A DNA stretch of 45,410 bases from the NCBI GenBank assembly GCA_964415245.1, contig CAYQAJ010000009.1, positions 1 through 45,410 on the forward strand. The letters run 5' to 3'. Under the pieces are notes generated by a model, which worked only from the letters and a program-made list of their open reading frames with translations, did no database searches and was not told where the DNA came from. Both the position numbers and the translations under genes were made by a program. Below, piece after piece: positions 24,132 to 35,032 of this stretch; the stretch's first letter is position 1, and every line of letters starts with the position of its first letter. The stretch comes from CAYQAJ01 sp964415245. GTDB lineage: Bacteria > Planctomycetota > Planctomycetia > Pirellulales > Pirellulaceae.

Positions 24132-25103
24132 TTGACCGAAAACACCGAAATGGGCAATTCACCGAAGGCCCTGCAACTGGACGAGTCGGCGATTGACCTG
24201 CCCATGGACCAAACAGCGCCGAGCGGCGTCGCCCTGCCGCCCGCTTCTCTCGCGCTCCGCGTGATCAACCTGGTGGTCGTTATTGTGCCGTTTATAGCGG
24301 TGGTTGCGGCCATCGCCTTTCTCTGGGGCTGGGGCTTCAGTTGGGTGGAGACCGGTCTGCTCTTGGGCATGTACGTTGCTTCGGCGATCGGTATCACCGT
24401 TGGCTACCACCGGTTCTTTACCCATCGCTCGTTCGAGACCAGCCGGGTCGTGCAGTGCATTCTGGGCATTCTCGGCTCGATGGCCGTGCAGGGGCCCTTG
24501 CTGAAATGGGTCGCCATGCATCGCTGCCATCACATGCACAGCGACCGACGAGACGATCCGCACTCGCCCCACAATCACGGCCGGGGACTGAAGGGAATGA
24601 TGCGCGGCCTGTGGCATGCGCACCTCGGCTGGCTGTTCCGCGCCGATCCGCCCGACTTGGCGCGCTACGTAAAGGATCTGCGCCAGAGCCGCCTGCTCCG
24701 CGTGGTGAGCGCGTTGTTTCCCGTGTGGGTGATTGTCGGGCTGCTGATACCGACGACGCTGGGGCTGCTGTTGACCTGGAGTTGGTGGGGCGCACTGTTC
24801 GGTTTGATCTGGGGAGGGCTGGTGCGCATCTTCTTCGTGCACCATGTCACCTGGAGCGTCAACTCGCTGTGCCATTGGTGGGGTCGCCAGCCGTACCGCG
24901 TTCACGACCACAGCCGAAACAACTGGCTGGTGGGCATCCTTGCCATGGGCGAGGGTTGGCACAACAACCACCACGCCTTTCCCCGTTCGGCCCGGCACGG
25001 ACTGCGCTGGTGGCAGGTCGATGTAAGCTACTGGATCATTCGGGCCATGGCGCTCGTCGGACTGGTCTGGAAGGTTCGCGTGCCAGCCAAGGCCGCGCGT
25101 TAG
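24132..25103 (+). CDS. Acyl-CoA / fatty acid desaturase (delta-9 type)
   Basis: A 323-residue membrane di-iron desaturase. Hydrophobic helices lie at about 42-65, 71-90, 104-121, 190-215 and 220-236. The three histidine boxes are HRFFTH (93-98), HRCHH (130-134) and HNNHH (277-281), the standard set of stearoyl-CoA-type desaturases. The predicted start is TTG at 24132, supported by AAGGAAG six to twelve bases upstream; the next in-frame ATG (24150) has no such site. The family uses O2 and a cytochrome b5- or ferredoxin-type electron donor to introduce a cis double bond, adjusting membrane fluidity. No dedicated electron donor gene is adjacent. Confidence 0.92.
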   Translation: MTENTEMGNSPKALQLDESAIDLPMDQTAPSGVALPPASLALRVINLVVVIVPFIAVVAAIAFLWGWGFSWVETGLLLGMYVASAIGITVGYHRFFTHRSFETSRVVQCILGILGSMAVQGPLLKWVAMHRCHHMHSDRRDDPHSPHNHGRGLKGMMRGLWHAHLGWLFRADPPDLARYVKDLRQSRLLRVVSALFPVWVIVGLLIPTTLGLLLTWSWWGALFGLIWGGLVRIFFVHHVTWSVNSLCHWWGRQPYRVHDHSRNNWLVGILAMGEGWHNNHHAFPRSARHGLRWWQVDVSYWIIRAMALVGLVWKVRVPAKAAR

Positions 25104-25147
25104 GCCTGACGCAGCTCGCGAACTGCCTGACGGCGCTTTCTACAAGT

Positions 25148-25179
25148 CCCTTTCCCCCGGGAGAGGGTTAGGGTGAGGG
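25148..25179. repeat. Dispersed 'ccctttcccccgggagaggg' repeat, copy 1
   Basis: The core is a near palindrome ending in TTAGGGTGAGGG. The same words in the opposite orientation occur twice at 44800-44868, showing a dispersed family inside this window. Confidence 0.7.
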
Positions 25180-25402
25180 CTGATACCGGCCCGGATGCGC
25201 CCCTCTATTGGGCCGAAGTTCTGCATTCTCGGGCGGCAAAAAAACCTCGCCCGCCAGTTCCCCACCAACGCAAAGCGGCGCATACTGTCGGGAGCCGGCC
25301 AAGCGCGCCTGCGCCCCGGCTCTGCGCACGCAGGCAAGTCCCCGGTCTGCCTAGCATCGGCTGATCGGGCCCACCCGCCGCCCTGATAGCTCGTGGGAAA
25401 GT

Positions 25403-25469
25403 GGGACTGTCCCTTTGCAACCGAGCGATTTTCACCTGCCAGATTGTGTAATCGAAGAGGGACTGTCCC
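25403..25469. repeat. Two direct copies of palindrome GGGACTGTCCC
   Basis: Copies at 25403-25413 and 25459-25469 are identical and each is an 11-nt near-perfect palindrome (GGGAC-T-GTCCC). The words GGGGACAGGC and GCCAGTCCCC of the element at 2661-2786 are similar, suggesting one repeat family. They lie just upstream of the Gfo/Idh/MocA gene, so operator function is an alternative reading. Confidence 0.55.
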
Positions 25470-25515
25470 CCTTTTCCACCAACCCCAACCCCGCGACCAC
25501 CAGGAGCACGCCGAA

Positions 25516-26895
25516 ATGAGCACCAACGAAAAGCAGGGCACTTCCCGCCGCACGTTTCTCAAAACCACCGGACAAGCGGCCGTCGCCACCGCCCTCGTTG
25601 GCGCCATGGTGCCCCGCGTACACGCCGCCGAGGACAACACCATCAACGTGGCTCTGGTCGGCTGCGGCGGACGCGGCACCGGCGCGGCGGCCAACGCCCT
25701 GTCGGTCGGCAACGGGCCCATCAAACTCAAGGCCATGGCCGACGTGTTCGACGACCGGCTCAAGGCCAGCTACGAAGGGCTCAAGAACGAGTTCGGCGAC
25801 AAAGTCGACGTGCCCAACGATCGCAAATACATCGGATTCGAAGCCTACAAGAAGGCAATCGACGAGCTCAAGCCCGGCGACGTGGCCATCTTCGCCACGC
25901 CCCCCGCGTTCCGCTGGCTGCACTTCACCTACGCCATCGAGAAGAACGTCAACGTGTTCATGGAAAAGCCGGTCACGGTCGACGGGCCCACCTCGCGCCG
26001 CATGTTCGACCTGGCCGAGAAGTCGCGCCAAAAGAACATGAAGGTCGGCGTGGGGCTCATGTGCCGTCACTGCGAAGCACGCCACGAGCTGCTGGATCGC
26101 ATCCGGTCGGGCGAAATCGGCGACATCCTCACGATGCGGGCGTATCGCATGTCGGGCCCGCTGGCGTCGTGCTTCTCCGATCCCAAGCCCGCCAACATCA
26201 GCGAGCTGCACTATCAGATTCGGCGGTTCCACAGCTTTCTGTGGGCCAGCGGCGGGTGCTACAGCGATTTTCTCATCCACAACATCGATGAGTGCTGCTG
26301 GATGAAGGGCGGCTGGCCGGTCGAGGCCAAGGCCTGCGGTGGCCGCCACTTCCGCGGCGATCAGATCGACCAGAACTTCGATTCGTACTCGGTCGAATAC
26401 ACGTTCGACGACGGTACCAAGTTTTTCCTCGAAGGGCGCAACATCGCCGGTTGCCACGACGAGTTCGCCAGCTACGCGCACGGCAGCCGCGGGTCGGCGA
26501 TCATTTCGACCGCGTCCCATTCGCCCGCCAAGTGCCGCATCTTCAAGTCGCAGGTGATGGATAAGGCCAACCTGGTGTGGGCCTATCCGCAGCCCGAGAA
26601 GAACCCTTACCAGTTGGAGTGGAATGAGCTGATCGCAGCCATTCGACAGGACAAGCCTTACCACGAGGTGCACCGCGGCGTCGAGGCGAGCATGGTCACG
26701 TCGATGGGCCGCATGGCCGCGCACACGGGCCAGGTCGTCAGATGGGACGACATCCTGAACTGCGAACACGAATTCGCCCCGAACCTCGACCAACTCACCC
26801 TCGACGGCCCCGCGCCCTTGCTCGCCAACGCCGAGGGCAAGTACCCGGTCCCGCTCCCGGGCATCAACAAGCGCCGCGAGTACGATGTGATCTAA
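25516..26895 (+). CDS. Tat-exported Gfo/Idh/MocA family oxidoreductase
   Basis: A 459-residue NAD(P)-dependent oxidoreductase. A twin-arginine signal TSRRTFLKTTG (Arg11-Arg12) and an Ala-rich h-region are followed by VHA, so the protein is exported folded with its cofactor. The Rossmann motif is ALVGCGGRGTG (about 47-57), and the family Glu-Lys-Pro is at 150-152 (FMEKPVTV). The C-terminal alpha/beta domain contains a His/Cys-rich stretch (GLMCRHCEARHELLD). The start at ATG 25516 gives a proper Tat signal and has AGGAG upstream. Planctomycetes carry many such exported paralogues, thought to act on sugars or polyols; the substrate here is unknown. Confidence 0.92.
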   Translation: MSTNEKQGTSRRTFLKTTGQAAVATALVGAMVPRVHAAEDNTINVALVGCGGRGTGAAANALSVGNGPIKLKAMADVFDDRLKASYEGLKNEFGDKVDVPNDRKYIGFEAYKKAIDELKPGDVAIFATPPAFRWLHFTYAIEKNVNVFMEKPVTVDGPTSRRMFDLAEKSRQKNMKVGVGLMCRHCEARHELLDRIRSGEIGDILTMRAYRMSGPLASCFSDPKPANISELHYQIRRFHSFLWASGGCYSDFLIHNIDECCWMKGGWPVEAKACGGRHFRGDQIDQNFDSYSVEYTFDDGTKFFLEGRNIAGCHDEFASYAHGSRGSAIISTASHSPAKCRIFKSQVMDKANLVWAYPQPEKNPYQLEWNELIAAIRQDKPYHEVHRGVEASMVTSMGRMAAHTGQVVRWDDILNCEHEFAPNLDQLTLDGPAPLLANAEGKYPVPLPGINKRREYDVI

Positions 26896-26902
26896 CGTAG
26901 CA

Positions 26903-26980
26903 GGCACGCTCCGCCGTGCCGTCCGCCTGTTGGACATTGATGCGGTGGTTTCGAGCGCAAACACGGCAAACTCCGCCGTG
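26903..26980. repeat. Two short hairpins between genes
   Basis: GGCACG/CGTGCC (26903-26908 and 26915-26920) and CACGGC/GCCGTG (26962-26967 and 26975-26980) are two similar small hairpins built on the word 'ctccgccgtg'. They follow the oxidoreductase stop codon but have no T tract. Confidence 0.5.
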
Positions 26981-26997
26981 CGGTTCGACGTCTACCC

Positions 26998-27480
26998 ATG
27001 ACTCCCCACCGATACCGATTCACGCTCCGCGGCCTATTCTGGTGGGTGCTCGTTTTCTGTCTATTCTGCGCGGGCGTCGTCGCCGGCTGGCCGCTGTTGC
27101 CGATTCCCGTGATGCTGACGGCGTGGTGTGCGGTGCGGGCATACCGCGCGAGGCGCTTCTGCGACTCGCGCGTGGCCTGCGCTATCATCGGAGGCGGCTA
27201 CGGCGCTATCGCGGGCATATTCGTATTTGTCGTCGGCGCCGCACTGTGTCAGTTGCTCGAACAGCGTAGCCCTATGGCCGGTGCCACTGTCGACGCGGGA
27301 TATGCCGTCTTTCTTTTCGCGATGCCGGTCGTCGTCATGGCCACGGTAATCGGGCTCGCACTCACGTCGTTGGCATCCATGATCCGAAGTCCTGCACCGG
27401 CTCTCAAGTCAGGGCCGAAAGTTGACGGCGCCTCGCCGAGCGCGCCAGACGTTGTTAGTCGAGACGATGCAGTTTGTTGA
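26998..27480 (+). CDS. Small hypothetical membrane protein
   Basis: A 160-residue protein beginning MTPHRYRFTLRGLFWWVLVF. Four hydrophobic stretches are visible, about 13-29, 34-44, 59-85 and 98-122, with a polar C-terminal tail of about 35 residues. The N-terminal 'RFTLRGLFWW' resembles the 'RFSLRTLF' start common to small planctomycete membrane proteins. No functional motif is seen, and no strong ribosome-binding site precedes the ATG. It could be a real lineage-specific gene; its function is unknown. Confidence 0.55.
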   Translation: MTPHRYRFTLRGLFWWVLVFCLFCAGVVAGWPLLPIPVMLTAWCAVRAYRARRFCDSRVACAIIGGGYGAIAGIFVFVVGAALCQLLEQRSPMAGATVDAGYAVFLFAMPVVVMATVIGLALTSLASMIRSPAPALKSGPKVDGASPSAPDVVSRDDAVC

Positions 27481-27554
27481 TCGCCACGTCGGCCAATTCG
27501 ATCTGCGAGCGTCTGCGCAATCTGCGGACCAGTTGAACAATCCGATCCCATGCT

Positions 27555-27630
27555 GACTTTCGCCCTGTCGCGTTTTCGCGATAGGCCGACGAAGAGTCTC
27601 TTTCAACGCGAAAACGCGAAAAGGAAAGTC
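27555..27630. repeat. Imperfect inverted repeat with 'gcgttttcgcg' core
   Basis: GACTTTCGCCCTGTCGCG-type sequence with core CGCGTTTTCGCG (about 27569-27580) is mirrored by CGCGAAAACGCG (27607-27618) followed by AAAAGGAAAGTC. A related stretch of 'cgctttttcgcg/gcgaaagcgcg' words occurs at about 40105-40175. It lies downstream of both converging genes. Confidence 0.55.
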
Positions 27631-27672
27631 CTCGAGCTGACGGCTGAGAGGTGATAGCTGACAGCTTCCCAT

Positions 27673-29149
<1,477 letters not shown>

Positions 29150-29160
<11 letters not shown>

Positions 29161-32100
29161 AAATGAACTCCTTGAAGTTCAGAATCGCATGGCATAGGTC
29201 CTGCCAGCGGCGTTCGGGAGTCGGTTGCCAGTCGGCGGGCACTTCCAGGTCATTCTGCTGTTGCATGAGTCGCTCAATCGAAGCCGTGAGCTCGTCGTAT
29301 TCGGCTTGCTGCGCCGGTTCGAGGGCGGCGAGCACTTCGTCGAGCTTAACTTCCGGCGGCGCGCCCGACGTGGCGGCCACTTGCTCGGGCGTTAGCGCTC
29401 GATCGAACAAGCGGGCCCGCTCGATGCGGCCGGTCAAGAATCGTCCCTCGGTCGGCGGCGAGTGCCGCAGTCCAAATAGCACGCGATTCTTGTCGGCGGC
29501 GAACTCGACGGGGCCCGACGAACGATACGCATTACCGTAAGGCTTGCCATCGCGATACCCGGTGATCGTGCCGTCGGCCGAGTAGACGATGGCTACGTGC
29601 ACGGCGCGGTCGCTCGCTTCGCTCTCGGCGGGAGCTCCGAAATCTTGGGTACGTGCGAAGACGTTACTGCCGGCCATCCATCGGCGGGGTTCGCGCTCGG
29701 CGAACACGATTGCATCGAACGTGACGCCGTCGAGCGATTCGACGCCGAGCACCCCGCCACCGCCGCGCTGGTCGAGATTGTCGAGCTGCACCCACGCTTC
29801 GAGCGTCTTCTCGCGCAGATTATGGCCGAGTGGCTCCGTTCGCACGTGTGAGTGACCGTCGAGCACGAGCGCGCCGTCTTCAACCCGAGCATTGCCTTCG
29901 GCGGTACCGTGCATACCACCGACCGAATCGCGCAGGTCACCCTCGAATTCCCAGCTCGCGATCGGCGGCGGCAATTCGGCCAGTGCTCGCGCGGCCGCAT
30001 CGTCGGTCGATCGCTCAGAAAGCAGGCGCTTGCGAATCGGGGCGACGATCGATTCGAGCGCGGCGCGGTGTTCGGCCAGATCGAGCTCGATGCGCTTCGA
30101 CTGCGCGGCAAGCTCGCGCCGGCTTCGGTCGTGCTCGGCGAGAAACTGGCGGCACATTTCGAGCTCGGCATCGGTTGGCTCGCGCCCCAGCGCCGTGGCG
30201 AACAGCCGGCCGATGCGCTGGTCGTCGCTCGTGAGCGACGAATCGGCGAGTACGGATTGCGACCACAGCCGCGCCTGCTCGATCACCCACGGATCGTTGA
30301 GCAGCGTGAGCGATTGGGCCGGTACATTGGTGGCGTCGCGGTTGCCGCGGGTGGTGAGCGGCTCGGGCGCGTCGAACACGCTCAGGAAGGGATCGAGGCT
30401 GTTACGGATCACCGCCACGTACACGCTGCGGCGCCGGCTGTTGCCACTGACGCTCGGGCCATACATCGCCGCGTCGAGTTGGCCGCTGGTGGCCAGAATC
30501 GAATCGCGAATCGCCTCGGCTTCCAGCCGCCGCACGCGGAAGTGCGACAGGAGCACGTCGTCGGGATCGATCTCTTTGGCCCGCTCCGAGGTCGCGGCGC
30601 TCATGCGGAACGTGCGCGACAGCACCAGGAAGCGAATCGCGTCCCGCATCGACCAACCCTTCTCGACGAATCGCGCCGCCAGGTAGTCGAGCAGCTCCGG
30701 ATGGCTCGGCTCCTCGCCCAGGCGGCCCAGGTTGTCAGGCGTGGCGACAATTCCCCGTCCGAACACATGATGCCACACGCGATTGGCGATGACGCGCGAG
30801 GTGAGCGGGTTGTCGGCACTGGCGATGCTGTGGGCGAGCTCCAACCGGCCGCTGCCGGTGGTGCGATACGGCTCGGTCGAGAGCGCTTCGAGAAATGCTC
30901 GCGGAACGGGGTCGGCGGGCTTCTTGTGATTGCCGCGAATGAAGAGGGGCTGGTCGATCGGGTCGCCTTCGACGATGCCCGGCGCTCGGGTCGGTTCGGG
31001 AATTTCTGCTTCGAGCCGGCGGTATTCGGCTACAAGCGGGGCAACGTCGGAAAGTTGTTCGAGTGTGGCAGGGAGCAGATTGCGACGGACGAACCAGTCG
31101 AGCAGCCGCGCCTGTTGGTCGGTCATGGTGCCGCGGCGCCAGGCTTCGATCGTTTGCGAAAGTGCGCGGCGATACAGAGCAGCCGCGGTATTCGGCGCAA
31201 ACGACTCATCGTCGTCTGTGTCACCGCCCGCTTCGGTCAAAACGCTTGCCAGCGGAATGCCCAACTCGGGCGGCTGGCCCTTGCTCCAGGCGACCGCCTC
31301 CGCCACACCGAACCACGACCTCCCGCCCGATCGCGGGTCGAGCGGCAGATCGCCGCCCGTGGCCACTTCGACGTACGCGTCGTCGCCTTTCCAGTAACGC
31401 AAGTCGAACCGCACCCACTGAAACTGATCGGTTTCGACAGGGGCGGCGCCGTAAATCGGGCCTTCAATGCGCGGGTAGTTCTGCATCACGAACCGCACGC
31501 GGGCTCCGCCGGTGCCCATCACTTTCACCCACAGTTCGTCGGCCTCGACGCGGAAGCGCGGCGAAGTCAAAAGGCCGCTGTGCCGCGACGAGAGCAAATG
31601 GGTGTATGCGCCCCCGGGAAGGATGCCCGCGAGCACGCGCTCCCCTTCGGGCAGCACNNNNNNNNNNNNNNNNNNNNNNNNNNNNNNNNNNNNNNNNNNN
31701 NNNNNNNNNNNNNNNNNNNNNNNNNNNNNNNNNNNNNNNNNNNNNNNNNNNNNNNNNTGTATGCGCCCCCGGGAAGGATGCCCGCGAGCACGCGCTCCCC
31801 TTCGGGCAGCACCTGGAACTCGCCCGCCTTGGCTGGTTCATCGCTGAGGCCGTTGCCGTGCTTGTGCCACTGGCGGTAATCGTCGCCCGACAGGTTCCAC
31901 GCCGACTCGCCATCCGCCGGGATGAGCGACTCTTCGTACTTACGCTGCTCATCGCCCCACCGATCGCGTAAGGCTTGCCACTCGCGGTCGAATTCCTCTC
32001 CGCGCAGCTTGCTGAGCACCTTCCAGGCGTGCAACGGATGATTGGCGTCGTCGCCCACCGCTTCGAGTTGCTCTCGTACAGTGGGTCCGTTCGATTCGAG

Positions 32101-33456
32101 CTCGCCGATCAGCGCGTCGATGCGCCCGAGCCACGCTTCGGCGAGCGTTTCGCGGATTTCGCTTTTGAGCCGCGTCAGCTCTTCGCGATTGGTATTCAGC
32201 CGCTGCGGCGAATCGACCGTCACCAACGCCGGTCGCGAGCTGACCATGATGCCGTACAGAGCATAGAAGTCGCGCTGGCCGATGGGATCGAATTTGTGAT
32301 TATGGCAGCGGGCGCACGAGACCGTCATGCCCAAGAGCGCCTTCGAGATTACGTCGATCTGGTTGTCGGTGAAACGCACTTGCTCGTCGAGCGCGTCGGT
32401 CGGGGCGTAGCCGTGCTGCACCATACGAAAGTGCCCCAGGCCGAGCATCGACTCGTTCAGCCCGAGCTCGCGATTGATGCGTGGCTCCGGCGCCAAATCG
32501 CCGGCCAGGTGCTCGACGATGAGCCGGTCATACGGCACGTCGTCGTTGAAGGCACGAATCAGGTAGTCGCGGTACCGCCACGCAAACGGAATCGCCGGGT
32601 CCCCCTCGCTCCCGTGCGATTCGGCGTAGCGGAACCAGTCCATCCAATGCCGGGCCCAGCATTCACCGAAGCGGGGCGAATCGAGATAGCGGTCGACCAG
32701 CGCTTCGTACGCGCGCGGCGATGGGTCGTTGACGAATCGCTCGACTTCTTCGGGCGTGGGGGGCAGGCCGGTCAGCACGAATGACAGCCGGCGGATGAGC
32801 GTCGCCGGATCGGCGTCCGCTGCCGGTGCAAGGCCCGCCGCTTCGAGCCGGGCGAGGATGAACCGATCGACGGGATGGTCGGACCACGCTGCGTCGCGCA
32901 CGGGCGGTGGCTCGCGCGCGGCGACCGGCTGAAAGCTCCACCACGCTTTGCGGCGATCTCGGACGGCCTCCCACGATGTGAGCCGCTCGAGCTCCTCGGC
33001 CGGCGGCGGTTCGCCGCGCGGGTCGGGCGCGCCCATTTCGATCCATCGGGCCACGTCGGCAATGATGGCGTCGGCCAGCTTCGGCCGACCCTGCGGCATT
33101 TGCAGGTCCGGGTCTTCGTGGGTCATCGCCCGCACGATGCGGCTCTCGTTCGGCTTGCCGGGCACAATAGCCGGCCCCGAGTCACCCCCCTTTAAGAGCC
33201 CCGCGCGATGATCGAGCACAAGTCCGCCTTCCGAGGTGCCGCCGCTGTTATGGCACTCGTAACAGTTTTCGATGAGCACGGGCCGAATGCGCTTCTCGAA
33301 GAATTCCATGCCCGCATCGTCGGCTCGAACAATGGCTGCGCCACTTATCGCGGCGATGAGCGCCCACGCCGCCCACACAAGGGGCAGGGCGGTGCGTGGT
33401 GTCGATGGTTGCGAGAGGCGGCGATTTTTTGCGGCGACGGGCATGGGTTGTTGCAT
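29150..33456 (-). CDS. PSCyt1-DUF1549-DUF1553 protein with inserted LamG domain, split by an assembly gap
   Basis: After removing the gap artefact the gene encodes about 1383 residues. A signal-like hydrophobic segment (about 24-45) precedes PSCyt1 with CYECH (65-69). The DUF1549 domain (SDHPVDRFILARLEAAGL; later CARCHNHKFDP, a second heme-type motif) follows. A coiled-coil-like stretch and a beta-rich region span the gap. DUF1553 is seen as ANRVWHHVFGRGIV and LSRTFRMS. A LamG/concanavalin-like domain (SWEFEGDLRDSVGG to RLFDRALTPEQV) is inserted before the canonical DUF1553 end (CHAILNFKEFIYVR). The 72 codons upstream of 33456 lack family features, and start 33444 is also possible. Likely exported redox or carbohydrate-binding protein. 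Confidence 0.88.
31603..31812. repeat. Identical 55-bp sequences flanking the N gap (contig overlap)
   Basis: Bases 31603-31657 and 31758-31812 are identical over 55 nt and lie in direct orientation at the two gap edges. Only one copy is needed for an open frame, so this is an assembly feature rather than a biological repeat. Confidence 0.9.
31658..31757. other. Assembly gap of 100 N
   Basis: Exactly 100 N, the conventional placeholder for a gap of unknown size. Deleting the N and one flanking 55-bp copy (155 bases in all) fuses the two halves of the gene in frame: ...GILPGGAY continues directly as THLLSSRHSG. Confidence 0.95.
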
Positions 33457-33804
33457 GGGGAGCGCTATAGGTGGGCAGGGCAGCGAGGCACGGACTGATC
33501 CCAAACCGCGTATCCACGAGTTTACCCTAAGCCGTCCGCTTCCGCAGCCCTTACTCAACGGATCTTGCGACGATGAAAGGCTTCCTGCGGCAAATACACA
33601 CTCGGTTGGCGGCGGCTCGCGGAAAGTCGTGACGAGATATCGGGCCGGCGATTGTTCGCGCGCCGCGGGCATGGTATGGGTATCGTAGTCGCCGAGGCGG
33701 AAACGGAGCGATGTGGCGAAAGGCGGCTGCGGAACCTTTGTAGTGAGCCGTGGCGTGACAGTTGTGTTTCTTGGTAGGTTTCTGGCATCAATGAGGCGGT
33801 GAAC
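33457..33804. other. Divergent intergenic region, 348 bp
   Basis: Separates the DUF1549/DUF1553-DUF1501 operon (minus) from the ThuA-like gene (plus), so both promoters should lie here. An open minus frame enters it but has no family features. No strong inverted repeat was found. GAGG at 33793-33796 is the ribosome-binding site of the ThuA-like gene. Confidence 0.45.
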
Positions 33805-34839
33805 ATGAGTGGCAAACTTGTTTGGCTTCTTCCGGCGGCGTGTTTTCTGGTGGCAGCGCTACTCGGCACCGCCCGAGCCGACGACCTGTGGGTCACCTAT
33901 CCCGGCGGCGAGGGTCCGGGCAAGGGGAAGCACATTGTGCTGGTGAGCGGCGACGAGGAGTATCGGTCGGAAGAGGCGTTGCCGCAGCTTGGCAAGATCC
34001 TGGCCACGCAGCACGGCTTCACGTGCACCGTGCTGTTCGCCATCAATCCCGAAACGGGCGAGATCGATCCCAACTACACCCGCAACATCCCGGGGCTCGA
34101 AGCGCTCGACGACGCCGACCTGATGATCCTGTTCACGCGGTTTCGCGACCTGCCCGACGAGCAGATGAAGCACATCGACGCCTACCTCAAGTCGGGCCGG
34201 CCGGTGATCGGCATGCGTACGGCCACGCACGCGTTCAACACCGGCAACGCCAATTGGGCAAACTACAGCTTCAACTACGGCGGCGACAAGAAAGAGTGGA
34301 AGGACGGCTTCGGGCGACTCGTGCTGGGAGAAACGTGGATCAGCCATCACGGCAACCACATGCACGAATCGACGCGCGGGCTGATCGCGCCCGACGCCAA
34401 GGACCACACGATTGTGCGCGGCATCAACAGCGGCGATGTGTGGGGCGATACCGACGTGTACGGCGTACGCCTGCCGCTGCCCGGCGACAGCAAGCCGATC
34501 GTGCTGGGGCAGGTGCTCACGGGCATGAAGTTCGACGATCCGCCCGTCGAAGGTCCCAAGAACGATCCCATGATGCCGGTGGCGTGGACCAAGACCTACC
34601 AGCTTCCCGGCGGAAAGGAGGGGCGCTCGTTCGCCACGACGATGGGGGCCGCGACCGACTTGGCCACCGAGGGAACGCGGCGGATGCTGGTGAACGCCGT
34701 CTACTGGTGTCTGGGAATGGACGACCATCTTGGCGCGAGCGGAGCGAACGTCGATTTGGTGGGCGAGTACAACCCCAGCCACTACGGTTTCGGTGGATCC
34801 AAGAAGGGCGTGAAACCCTCGGACCATGCTTTGCAGTAG
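33805..34839 (+). CDS. ThuA-like domain protein, exported
   Basis: A 344-residue protein with a signal peptide (about 1-25, ending GTARA). The remainder matches the ThuA-like, glutamine-amidotransferase-like fold: GKHIVLVSGDEEYRSEEALP at the first strand, DLMILFTRFRDLPDEQ, and RPVIGMRTATHAF, where a class-I amidotransferase would have its nucleophile; no Cys is present there. A conserved HHGNHMHESTRG segment follows. ATG 33805 is chosen over a GTG six bases upstream because GAGG lies 8 nt before it. ThuA relatives are linked to trehalose/disaccharide use, but the exported planctomycete form is uncharacterised. It probably shares a transcript with the large downstream gene, 193 nt away. Confidence 0.88.
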   Translation: MSGKLVWLLPAACFLVAALLGTARADDLWVTYPGGEGPGKGKHIVLVSGDEEYRSEEALPQLGKILATQHGFTCTVLFAINPETGEIDPNYTRNIPGLEALDDADLMILFTRFRDLPDEQMKHIDAYLKSGRPVIGMRTATHAFNTGNANWANYSFNYGGDKKEWKDGFGRLVLGETWISHHGNHMHESTRGLIAPDAKDHTIVRGINSGDVWGDTDVYGVRLPLPGDSKPIVLGQVLTGMKFDDPPVEGPKNDPMMPVAWTKTYQLPGGKEGRSFATTMGAATDLATEGTRRMLVNAVYWCLGMDDHLGASGANVDLVGEYNPSHYGFGGSKKGVKPSDHALQ

Positions 34840-35032
34840 CCGTCGCGCGTTTGTGACCCCATGCGGTCGCGGAGCCCGCCCGCGATGGTACAATGGTGGC
34901 GCGGCGAATTGCGCCGTCTGCCCAGCGACTCTGACTGGCGGATGGCACGGGCGATCCCGCCGATGACCGACTTCCCGCCGAAACCCTACCCCGCTTTCGC
35001 ATTCCAACCCTACGAATTCTGGGAAATCCATC

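Larger units (their letters stand above)
25104..25515. other. Repeat-rich intergenic region, 412 bp
   Basis: No gene is seen. It contains a 'ccctctccc...gggagaggg' repeat (25148-25179), a GC-rich structured stretch (about 25290-25340) and two copies of a GGGACTGTCCC palindrome. It insulates the desaturase gene from the Gfo/Idh/MocA gene. Confidence 0.55.

Noticed and set aside
25432..26964. 510-codon minus-strand frame
   Set aside because: Antisense shadow of the Gfo/Idh/MocA gene; Ala/Val/Arg-rich without motifs.
29852..31879. Plus-strand frame running through the N gap
   Set aside because: Antisense to the DUF1553 gene and includes unknown bases; no motif.
34849..34894. TTGTGA and TACAAT boxes before the giant redox gene
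   Set aside because: Spacing of 32 nt is far outside the sigma70 range.
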